The position numbers and the translations under genes are program-made. The notes beneath the pieces were generated by a model. It was not told the origin of the DNA and ran no database searches. It saw nothing but the letters and a program-made list of their open reading frames with translations. Source: an uncultured Prevotellaceae bacterium (GTDB lineage: Bacteria; Bacteroidota; Bacteroidia; Bacteroidales; Bacteroidaceae). From it: DNA of 6,121 nucleotides. Within the stretch, counting starts at the first letter, position 1. Every line of letters starts with the position of its first letter. The stretch is taken from NCBI GenBank assembly GCA_946539475.1, contig CAMNHM010000154.1, positions 1 to 6,121 of the forward strand, given 5' to 3'. Shown piece after piece: positions 1-4,901 of this stretch.

Positions 1-2351
1 CGTCCCACGACGCCACCGTTGATGAACTGGCAGATCGAGGCGGCATTCATCAGCGTGATCTTGTCGGTAGGGCCTGGCGGGCGCAGACGGGTGCGGATGA
101 GCTGCTCCTCGTCGCTCTCGACGCGGAACGCCTGGTTCTGGAGCTCCACGAGGCGCTGCTCGCCGGAATCGAACCAGTAGCGGAAGCCCCGCCGCAGCTC
201 GTCGCGCAGCTGGGCGTAGAGCTGGTCGTAGTCGAGCGTCCACGTGCGGGGGTCGTCGATGTGGCTGACCTTGAAGCAGAGCCATCGGCGGTTGCCGGTG
301 TCGTCGCTGAGGAAGCGCTGCTGGTTGCCCGACGCGCAGAAGGAGGCCAGGCGGTGCTTCTCCTCGCGGAAGCGGGCATAGGGTCGTCGCTCCTTCACCT
401 TCTCCGAGGTGGCGAGGGCTTTGAGCTCCGAGATGTCGCGTGGGTTCTGCAGGTCGATCTCCTCGATTTCCACGAGGCAGTTCTCGGCCAGGGTCAGGTG
501 GTCGTCCTTCGAGGCGAACGAGTTGTGGGCGTTCTCCCAGAAGTATATGCGCAGCTGGGGTGGCAGCAGGTGCCGGAAGAAGGTGGTCTTGTAGATGCCC
601 TGCGGGCCGATGAGCACGAAGATCTCGTGGTTCGACGAGCGGTCGCTCATCCACGTAGCGACGCAGGCCACCAGCCACTTGTGCAGAGCCCAGTAGAAGC
701 ACGGAGAGGCCTTGCCGAGTGCCTCCGTAGGAGGGGATGCCTGGCTGGATGACGAGCGGAAATAAGCCTCTGGTATCTCGATGCCCCCTCCTTCGGAAGG
801 GCTTGGCGAGGCCACATGGCTGCACAGCTCCATGACGCGATCCTTGCCGTCCCACGGTGGCAGTGCGTCGATATACTCGCGCACGGGATGGTAGAGGCGT
901 GCGAAGTCGGAGCGCAGCACGTCCATCACGTCCGACTTCAGCACGCGCTTGCCCGTCTCTGCCGCCATCTGCGAGCGTATGGAGCATACCACGCGCTCGT
1001 CGAGCTGCTGCCAGGAAGCCCCCCCTACGGCCCCCGAGGGGGCTTCTATAGTTTTGTCATGAAGCGAAGTGGCTATAGTGTCCCCCTGGGTGGACGAAAG
1101 GGGGGGCCTCCACATGCTGATGTCGGTCACCACGTTGTAGATGACCTCCAGATGCTGCCGCAGCCAGTCCTTGATCTCCGGAAGGGTGATCATCGACGTC
1201 TCCTTCGCCTTCCGTCCCTGTCGCATCAGGCGCCACGTGCCGTGCTCCTGCGTATGCTTGTAGCAGCTGCGGATGGTGGCTTCGCACTCCTTGTTATTAT
1301 AGGCGCTCCACTCCTGCGAGGCCCACTGTAGCAGCTCGTCGAGATCCACGCCGTAGCGGTTCATCAGGAACGCCGCGTGCATCACGTAGTCGTGGTGGTG
1401 GCCGCTCCGGAACGTCAGCTTGCGTCCGGAGAGCGTCTTCTCCACCCGTGGCCAGGCTTCCTCCACGCTGACCGTATGGGTGCCCGCCGCATACTCGCGT
1501 CGCGCCCTCCCACGGTCCTTCTCGGACGCGAAGTTGGCTGCCAGGATCTCCTCGTCGGTGACGACGAAAGGCTCGGCATCCCAGTTCACGTACACGTCAG
1601 GATCGTGGGCCAGGCAGCTGAGGCGGGTGTAGTCGGCACATTGCGCGTCGTACTCATGTCCCACCAGCTCGGCATAGTAGCGATTGCCTTTCAGGAAGGC
1701 TGCGGGGAAGCTGACATAGGAAGCCTCTCCACCGCCCCCAACAGCCTCACCCCCGACCCCTCTCGCGGAGGAGAGGGGAGCAGACAGCCCTTCCGTTGAA
1801 AAGCCTCGGGTGTACCGATAGATGACCCGCAGCCCTCGGCCGCTGATGGTGCGATAGGCCAGCATCGTATGCGGATCACCCTTCGCCTTCCGGAACGCCT
1901 CCTCGACGGCTGAGCATTCACGCCCCTCTCCCTTCGGCCACGCCTCCTCGACAGCAGAGTATTCACTCCCCTCTCCCTTCGGGCACGCCTCCTCACCAGC
2001 AGAGTATTCACTCCCCTCTCCCCCGCGAGAGGGGTCGGGGGTGAGGCTGTTGGGGCCGGGGGTGAGGCCGTCAATATCCACCAGCGCCAGCCCCGTGAAC
2101 CCCAGCACATTCTCAGCAGTGCGCCCACTACCGTCGAAGAGCACCCCGACGGAGCAGGCCGGGAGCGTCTTGCGCTTCACCTCCTCGTCGGCCTTCCGCT
2201 TGCCCAGCACGGAAGCCATGTTACGATACCTCGCCGTCTTGCCGTTGACGTCGTTGTCATACTGAATGAGCCTTACAATCTCCTCCATGCCCACCGCGCG
2301 GCTCGACATGGAGTTGAGACACTGGAATAAACTTAGTTTCTGTTGCATCAT
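1..2351 (-). CDS. VirE_N/VapE-type primase-helicase-like protein, 3' end beyond window
   Basis: The frame is open from ATGATG at 2351/2348 to the window edge (783 codons, no stop), so the C-terminus is missing. The N-terminal part (about residues 1-190, with VDIDG near 91-95 and TISGRGLR at 168-175) resembles the BT4734/BF3469 VirE N-terminal domain. The C-terminal half resembles VapE/VirE P-loop proteins: a Walker A-like GPQGIYKTT at 582-590, an acidic CLVEIEEID at 625-633, and an ASGN...DDTGNRRW block from about 673. Such proteins are thought to act as replication primase-helicases of phages and integrated elements; activity here is inferred. Tyr replaces the usual Gly before the Walker Lys, which I recall as common in Bacteroidota members. 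The gene carries in-frame palindromic and tandem insertions near residues 100-155, 191-205, 414-446 and 514-547, making it longer than a typical relative. A promoter lies just upstream; no Shine-Dalgarno is seen. Confidence 0.9.
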   Translation of the reverse strand, partial: MMQQKLSLFQCLNSMSSRAVGMEEIVRLIQYDNDVNGKTARYRNMASVLGKRKADEEVKRKTLPACSVGVLFDGSGRTAENVLGFTGLALVDIDGLTPGPNSLTPDPSRGGEGSEYSAGEEACPKGEGSEYSAVEEAWPKGEGRECSAVEEAFRKAKGDPHTMLAYRTISGRGLRVIYRYTRGFSTEGLSAPLSSARGVGGEAVGGGGEASYVSFPAAFLKGNRYYAELVGHEYDAQCADYTRLSCLAHDPDVYVNWDAEPFVVTDEEILAANFASEKDRGRARREYAAGTHTVSVEEAWPRVEKTLSGRKLTFRSGHHHDYVMHAAFLMNRYGVDLDELLQWASQEWSAYNNKECEATIRSCYKHTQEHGTWRLMRQGRKAKETSMITLPEIKDWLRQHLEVIYNVVTDISMWRPPLSSTQGDTIATSLHDKTIEAPSGAVGGASWQQLDERVVCSIRSQMAAETGKRVLKSDVMDVLRSDFARLYHPVREYIDALPPWDGKDRVMELCSHVASPSPSEGGGIEIPEAYFRSSSSQASPPTEALGKASPCFYWALHKWLVACVATWMSDRSSNHEIFVLIGPQGIYKTTFFRHLLPPQLRIYFWENAHNSFASKDDHLTLAENCLVEIEEIDLQNPRDISELKALATSEKVKERRPYARFREEKHRLASFCASGNQQRFLSDDTGNRRWLCFKVSHIDDPRTWTLDYDQLYAQLRDELRRGFRYWFDSGEQRLVELQNQAFRVESDEEQLIRTRLRPPGPTDKITLMNAASICQFINGGVVG
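711..736 (+). repeat. G/C-rich palindromic element, plus-oriented copy of an inverted pair inside the vapE-like gene
   Basis: The stretch contains GCCGAG at 714-719 and TCCGTAGGAGGGG at 724-736. It can form a small hairpin, CCTCC (722-726) with GGAGG (730-734). A related copy lies in opposite orientation at 785-807. In the host gene it is translated in frame as part of a Ser/Pro-rich linker. Confidence 0.6.
785..807 (-). repeat. G/C-rich palindromic element, minus-oriented copy of an inverted pair inside the vapE-like gene
   Basis: Read on the minus strand it gives GCCAAG (807-802) then TCCGAAGGAGGGG (797-785), matching the plus-strand copy at 714-736 with the same order of blocks. CCTT (790-793) and AAGG (797-800) form a short stem. 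It encodes Ser-Pro-Ser-Glu-Gly-Gly-Gly, a low-complexity linker unlike the surrounding helical domain. Confidence 0.6.
1015..1046. repeat. Inverted repeat GAAGCCCCC/GGGGGCTTC inside the vapE-like gene
   Basis: The nine-base arms at 1015-1023 and 1038-1046 are perfectly complementary. An alternative inner stem is CCCCC (1031-1035) with GGGGG (1038-1042). It is followed by a CTATAG box at 1046-1051 and is read in frame on the minus strand as an Ala/Pro/Gly linker. It looks like one end of a roughly 90-bp inserted cassette. Confidence 0.7.
1073..1106. repeat. Second palindromic arm with CTATAG box inside the vapE-like gene
   Basis: A second CTATAG lies at 1073-1078, then CCCCC (1082-1086) that can pair with the G-run 1100-1106; GTCC (1080-1083) can alternatively pair with GGAC (1092-1095). 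Together with 1015-1051 it brackets about 20 bp of unrelated sequence. The whole stretch is translated in frame between two Trp codons that probably abut a conserved segment in relatives. Confidence 0.6.
1736..1780 (+). repeat. 45-bp palindromic element, plus-oriented copy
   Basis: It matches the minus-strand copy at 2011-2055 at 44 of 45 positions. It carries a hairpin with perfect arms CCCCTCTC (1757-1764) and GAGAGGGG (1771-1778) and a six-base loop. Read on the minus strand it is in frame and encodes a Gly/Ala/Val-rich linker (about residues 191-205 of the host protein). Confidence 0.85.
1887..2021 (-). repeat. Three tandem 45-bp repeats encoding a 15-residue unit
   Basis: The units are 2021-1977, 1976-1932 and 1931-1887 on the minus strand. 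They encode GEGSEYSAGEEACPK, GEGSEYSAVEEAWPK and GEGRECSAVEEAFRK. The first two are nearly identical in DNA and the third has diverged. The end of the third unit runs smoothly into the conserved domain, so it may be the ancestral copy from which the others expanded. The start of the first unit overlaps the palindromic element at 2011-2055. Confidence 0.9.
2011..2055 (-). repeat. 45-bp palindromic element, minus-oriented copy
   Basis: This is the inverted partner of 1736-1780 with one mismatch. Its hairpin arms are CCCCTCTC (2034-2027) and GAGAGGGG (2020-2013) around a GCGGGG loop. It is translated in frame as a Pro/Ser/Gly-rich stretch directly after the VDIDGL motif. Confidence 0.85.
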
Positions 2352-2377
2352 AATCGTTGAAAAGGTTGATTGATGAT

Positions 2378-2386
2378 GCAAAGTTA
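2378..2386 (-). promoter_or_regulatory. Bacteroidota-type -7 element for the vapE-like gene
   Basis: TAACTTTGC on the minus strand fits the TAnnTTTG form and lies about 27 bases before the ATGATG start. No clear TTTG is seen at the expected -33 distance, so a helper protein may be needed, or the element may be weak. Confidence 0.6.
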
Positions 2387-2409
2387 CGGATAATGCTCCG
2401 ACCGCTTCG

Positions 2410-2431
2410 TTTACCCTATGTTTACCCTATG
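2410..2431. repeat. Perfect 11-bp tandem direct repeat upstream of the vapE-like promoter
   Basis: TTTACCCTATG occurs twice back to back (2410-2420 and 2421-2431). It sits 24 bp upstream of the TAACTTTG element, between the stop of the upstream gene at 2444 and that promoter. One repeat per helical turn suits side-by-side binding of a regulator; that role is inferred. Confidence 0.7.
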
Positions 2432-2443
2432 ATGATTCTCCGG

Positions 2444-2926
2444 CTACTTCGAGTTGAAAATCTCAGTCATCTTCTGCCGCATGTCGTCGAACACGCGCAA
2501 GTGCTTCTCCAGAGCCGTAGAGTCGGCCGTAGAGCGCGAGAGGTCCTTGTCGTAGTTCGACAGGTCGACATTCACTGCCTGGCCTATCGTGGTGAAGAAC
2601 TCCTTCTTCGTGAGCCGCCCGCCCTGGCCGGACTGGAAGAAGCCTAGCTCGTAGAGCGCGTTCATCACGCGGATGAAGTCGATCTTCATCCCCTTTGCCT
2701 GGCTCAGGCATACGCCGCTCTTCACGGGCTGCCCGTCGGGTCCCGGAGCCTGCACGGGCTGCCCGTCGGGTCCTGGAGCATGCACGGGCTGCACCGGCGC
2801 CTGGCCGACCGTAGCCCCCGTCATGGAAAACGTGCTGCCGCTGATAGGGCCGTTGAACACCTGGCAGTTTTCGGCCGTCTGACACATCGTCACGCTGCCA
2901 CTCTTCACAATCTTCTTATTCTTCAT
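2444..2926 (-). CDS. Hypothetical 160-residue protein with QVFNGPI motif and proline-rich repeats
   Basis: I do not recognise a named family with certainty. The ATG at 2926 is chosen because TGGAGG lies seven bases upstream, one of the few good ribosome sites in the window; an upstream in-frame ATG at 3013 would lie inside the preceding gene. Layout: a short Lys-rich start, NCQVFNGPISGSTFSMTG at 20-37, a linker with decapeptide repeats ending APGPDGQPV (about 46-69), and a helical C-terminal domain (about 80-160) with LYELGFF, LTKKEFF and LSNYDKDLSRS. That C-terminal pattern is reminiscent of small proteins next to primase genes in Bacteroidota elements, by recall only. Its start overlaps the end of the upstream gene by 11 bp, so the two are probably translationally coupled. 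The vapE-like gene follows after 92 bp. Confidence 0.85.
   Translation of the reverse strand: MKNKKIVKSGSVTMCQTAENCQVFNGPISGSTFSMTGATVGQAPVQPVHAPGPDGQPVQAPGPDGQPVKSGVCLSQAKGMKIDFIRVMNALYELGFFQSGQGGRLTKKEFFTTIGQAVNVDLSNYDKDLSRSTADSTALEKHLRVFDDMRQKMTEIFNSK
2723..2792 (-). repeat. 30-bp tandem repeat (2.3 copies) encoding a Pro/Gly linker
   Basis: The copies span 2723-2752, 2753-2782 and a partial copy at 2783-2792; the full copies differ at only two positions visible to me. They encode QPVHAPGPDG and QPVQAPGPDG between the N-terminal motif and the C-terminal domain of the 160-residue protein. The high identity suggests recent slippage, so copy number may vary between strains. Confidence 0.85.
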
Positions 2927-3332
2927 CGTCTTTTCCTCCACCGTTGTTAAGCTCAGAATTAGTGATTGGCCCATTGAACACCTGGCTGTCGGAAATCTCC
3001 TGAGTGAGCGCACCGGGACGAAGTCCGCCGTCGACGTTTACGCCTATTTGAGCCGTGGGCAGCATCTGGTAAATACTGGGTGCCGCAGCACGCAGACGCT
3101 CCAGTTCGGCCTCCTGCTCGCGTTGTCGCTCCCTGGCTCGCACCTTGGCAAAGAACTCCATGCAAAGCCGTTTCACCTCCGACCACTGGCTGAGTCCCGA
3201 CAGGATGCCCTCCATCGCCCGGAAGTCGGCAAGAGCCTGCTGGAGTCCCACCACATCGACGTGAGCCTCCAAGCCCTGCAGAATCTCTGCAGGACTGATG
3301 CTGTTGTCGTGGGATGTGGCTTGCTGCTTCAT
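2916..3332 (-). CDS. Hypothetical 138-residue coiled-coil protein with C-terminal QVFNGPI motif
   Basis: No named family is recognised. The ATG at 3332 is the only ATG in this frame after an in-frame TAG near 3418; no ribosome site precedes it. Residues about 14-50 look helical, and 50-85 (charged, with RERQREQEAELERLRA) form a likely coiled coil. The tail holds QVFNGPI at 117-123 followed by an Asn/Gly/acidic end. The same motif occurs near the N-terminus of the next gene, which starts inside the last codons of this one. The shared motif, overlap and strand make a functional pair likely. Cytoplasmic by lack of signal or membrane segments. Confidence 0.75.
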   Translation of the reverse strand: MKQQATSHDNSISPAEILQGLEAHVDVVGLQQALADFRAMEGILSGLSQWSEVKRLCMEFFAKVRARERQREQEAELERLRAAAPSIYQMLPTAQIGVNVDGGLRPGALTQEISDSQVFNGPITNSELNNGGGKDDEE

Positions 3333-3516
3333 GGCTGGAGATAGTTGTTGCGATAGTTTCTGAATGGTTCGCTGTCTCTGAATAAGAAAGATTGTCGAAT
3401 ACTTCTTCTTTGATGACTACTGCTTTTGGTACCTTGCGTATATGATGGCTGCTGATGAGCTGTGAATGAGCTATCAGACGGTTGTTTAGTGCTGTGTTTG
3501 AATCAGTAAGTCTCAT
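3333..3516 (-). other. Leader region or possible 5' extension of the 138-residue gene
   Basis: Between the hairpin at 3528-3556 and the ATG at 3332 there is an open frame from ATG 3516 (MRLTDSNTALNN...). It has sensible codon use for about 60 codons and then runs out of frame across the next gene down to 2959. Two readings are possible: it is an untranslated or short leader, or it is the true N-terminus joined to the 138-residue protein by a frameshift (real, programmed or a sequencing error). I cannot decide between them; no ribosome site is seen at 3516. Confidence 0.3.
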
Positions 3517-3527
3517 ATAACAATTGC

Positions 3528-3556
3528 AGGCGACCCGCAGTTAGTGCGAATCGCCT
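3528..3556 (-). promoter_or_regulatory. Hairpin at the 5' end of the minus-strand transcript
   Basis: AGGCGA (3528-3533) pairs with TCGCCT (3551-3556), and inside it CGCA (3536-3539) pairs with TGCG (3545-3548). A symmetric 2x2 internal loop separates the two stems, and the loop is GTTAG. It starts directly downstream of the minus-strand TACCTTTG element, so it would sit at or very near the RNA 5' end. It could be an mRNA stabiliser or an operator dyad. Confidence 0.6.
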
Positions 3557-3557
3557 A

Positions 3558-3565
3558 CAAAGGTA
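3558..3565 (-). promoter_or_regulatory. Bacteroidota-type -7 element for the minus-strand small-gene operon
   Basis: TACCTTTG on the minus strand fits TAnnTTTG. A TTTG lies upstream (3600-3597) but at about 31 bases, longer than the usual spacing near 19, so the -33 part is uncertain. Transcription would start around 3550 and run toward the two small genes. Confidence 0.55.
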
Positions 3566-3692
3566 CTCTTTTTTCAGGGAATAAAGAAGAAGAAACCAAA
3601 AAAAATTGCGCCACTCGCCGAATAACATATAAAGGCAGGGGAAATCGTGAGTCCGTTTTGTAAATTCAGCGCCGCGTTAAAGGGTGTAAATC

Positions 3693-3705
3693 ATGACTTT
3701 GTCAT
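3693..3705. promoter_or_regulatory. Dyad ATGAC-TTT-GTCAT overlapping a -33 element
   Basis: Perfect five-base arms flank TTT. The -33 TTTG of the plus-strand promoter (3698-3701) sits at the centre of the dyad, a position where a bound repressor would block RNA polymerase. The operator role is inferred. Confidence 0.4.
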
Positions 3706-3728
3706 TTGGTGAAAGATGCTTATCTTTG
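3698..3728 (+). promoter_or_regulatory. Near-consensus Bacteroidota promoter (P1)
   Basis: TTTG at 3698-3701 is followed, after exactly 19 bases, by TATCTTTG at 3721-3728, matching the TTTG-N19-TAnnTTTG form. Start of transcription is expected near 3735. It points toward the lipoprotein gene at 3939, giving an untranslated leader of about 200 bases, or it could drive a separate small RNA. Confidence 0.75.
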
Positions 3729-3736
3729 CACCTGAG

Positions 3737-3786
3737 ACGGCAAAAGGCTATACTGACATAGACGTTATATTGCGCGCCCTTTCCGT
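3737..3786 (+). promoter_or_regulatory. Predicted stem-loop near the start of the P1 transcript
   Basis: ACGG (3737-3740) pairs with CCGT (3783-3786), AAA (3742-3744) with TTT (3780-3782), and GGC (3746-3748) with GCC (3776-3778). One bulged C and one A-C mismatch interrupt it. No T-run follows, so it is not a classical terminator. It may be a structured 5' leader; chance pairing is possible. Confidence 0.35.
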
Positions 3787-3790
3787 TAAA

Positions 3791-3807
3791 ATACTTTAAA
3801 TAAGTAT
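3791..3807. promoter_or_regulatory. A/T-rich inverted repeat ATACTT/AAGTAT
   Basis: Perfect six-base arms (3791-3796 and 3802-3807) flank TAAAT. It lies between P1 and the second -7-like element, 42 bp upstream of the latter. It could be a protein-binding dyad or a weak hairpin in the leader. Confidence 0.35.
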
Positions 3808-3848
3808 ATCTGTACATATATGCAAGGTGACTTCATGAATATTTTACT

Positions 3849-3856
3849 TACCTTTG
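3849..3856 (+). promoter_or_regulatory. Second Bacteroidota-type -7 element (P2) for the lipoprotein gene
   Basis: TACCTTTG, followed by CATAG, fits TAnnTTTG, but no TTTG is found near -33. It would give a leader of about 75 bases before the ATG at 3939. Confidence 0.45.
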
Positions 3857-3938
3857 CATAGCGATTATGAAAAAGCGCACTGACGTCCTCGTTTCTCTTG
3901 ATTAACGCATATCGAACAAACATAAAATTATTTCAACT

Positions 3939-4850
3939 ATGAAACATCTTAAGATTATTCTTCTTGCAGCACTTACAGCTGCGTGTTCTGGCGATGATGA
4001 AGACGGAAGTCCTTCCGCAAAAATGGGAGTCCTCGACACGATGTCTGGCTTGCGCCTCACTAGAGCAGGGGGCAACACATATGTGTACGGAGACGACGGA
4101 CGCTTGTTGAAAGCAGGCGACCTTCTGCTCTCCTACAACCCTAACACCATCATTTCTGGCGATGGGAACACAAAGTACACAGTGAGTTATAACAGCAGCG
4201 GATACATTTCCGCAGCTACGGAATCATCCACTACGCAGTCCCAGTATGCTTTCAGTAATTCCGACGTATCCTATTCATTCTCGTATGATGGAAGCGGACG
4301 GCTTACAACAATTGAAGACAACCACAAGTATTCTGTAGAAGGAAGATCTCCCAGAGACATCACCTATGATGAAGTTGGAACGACGAAGTACACTCTTACC
4401 TGGAACAATTCTTTGCTGCAGAGAATCACTGTAGTGACGGAAGATAACGTAACCGAATATTTATACGACACCCATGAAATTGACCCGAGGCATTCCGGCC
4501 CCCAAAAATATGTAACTGAATATCATTTCTTCTACGACGACAAGGCGATGACCAATTATGTGAATAAATACTTTCAATATGCCGATTTCTGGGAAGACGT
4601 ATGTTATGTGTTAACCCCCTTAGCCTATGTCGGGCTGTTCGGAAAGGGCCCCGCCTGCCTGCCCTCGAAAATCGAGGTGAGAAGCGGAGAATCCTCAAGC
4701 ACATATTCAAGCAAATACACCTATAGATACACATTCAACAGCGAGGGTGCAATCGCAACAGACAAGAGTTCCATTTATTCCTATGACCACATAGCAGTAG
4801 AGACCAATGACAACACAGGCGGATTTCCTCCTGGCGTTTTTAATCATTAA
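3939..4850 (+). CDS. DUF4595-like surface lipoprotein with YD-type repeats
   Basis: 303 residues. A short signal peptide ends in LTAAC with Cys16 as the likely lipidation site (Thr at -3 is a weak lipobox). The Cys is followed by SGDDED, an acidic stretch like the lipoprotein export signal that places Bacteroidota lipoproteins on the cell surface. The rest is rich in Tyr/Ser/Thr and Gly-Asp turns, with repeats such as YVYGDDGRL (about 48-56), YSFSYDGSGRLTTIE (near 111-125) and YRYTFNSEG near the C-terminus. This resembles the beta-rich DUF4595 group of Bacteroidota proteins and, loosely, RHS/YD repeats. Function unknown. No ribosome site is seen; the ATG is supported by the signal peptide. 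It is more A/T-rich than its neighbours, suggesting a different history. The next gene follows after 51 bp. Confidence 0.85.
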   Translation: MKHLKIILLAALTAACSGDDEDGSPSAKMGVLDTMSGLRLTRAGGNTYVYGDDGRLLKAGDLLLSYNPNTIISGDGNTKYTVSYNSSGYISAATESSTTQSQYAFSNSDVSYSFSYDGSGRLTTIEDNHKYSVEGRSPRDITYDEVGTTKYTLTWNNSLLQRITVVTEDNVTEYLYDTHEIDPRHSGPQKYVTEYHFFYDDKAMTNYVNKYFQYADFWEDVCYVLTPLAYVGLFGKGPACLPSKIEVRSGESSSTYSSKYTYRYTFNSEGAIATDKSSIYSYDHIAVETNDNTGGFPPGVFNH

Positions 4851-4851
4851 C

Positions 4852-4866
4852 ACCGCCGTCAGCGGT
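4852..4866. other. Small hairpin between the two lipoprotein genes
   Basis: ACCGC (4852-4856) and GCGGT (4862-4866) flank CGTCA directly after the stop codon. No T-run follows, so termination is unlikely to be strong and read-through into the next gene is plausible. ATAGGCA also occurs twice in the same gap (4879-4885 and 4890-4896). Confidence 0.35.
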
Positions 4867-4901
4867 ACAGGTTGCCATATAGGCACCAAATAGGCAATAC
4901 G

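Noticed and set aside
582..608. Walker A of the vapE-like protein seen as defective because of GIYKTT
   Set aside because: Lys-Thr-Thr is intact, and Tyr in place of Gly is, by recall, usual in Bacteroidota members, so loss of function is not supported.
261..752. Plus-strand open frame over the vapE-like gene
   Set aside because: It is an antisense shadow of a G/C-rich gene whose minus-strand frame carries clear conserved motifs.
816..1799. Further plus-strand open frames (816-1331, 1377-1799)
   Set aside because: Same reason: low-complexity antisense translations without recognisable domains.
2013..2034. Transcription terminator from the CCCCTCTC/GAGAGGGG hairpin
   Set aside because: It lies deep inside an open coding frame and has no T-run on either side.
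1887..2055. CRISPR-like array from the repeated units
   Set aside because: The 45-bp units are directly adjacent with no spacers and are translated in frame.
1691..2128. Minus-strand Arg-rich open frame
   Set aside because: It is out of frame with the vapE-like gene, and its repeats come from the palindromic DNA.
3867..3905. 12-codon open frame MKKRTDVLVSLD downstream of P2
   Set aside because: Too short and without a ribosome site; likely chance, although it could be a leader peptide.
4872..4901. TTG start for the cysteine hydrolase
   Set aside because: The ATG at 4902 begins a clean lipoprotein signal peptide, whereas the extension adds polar residues before it.
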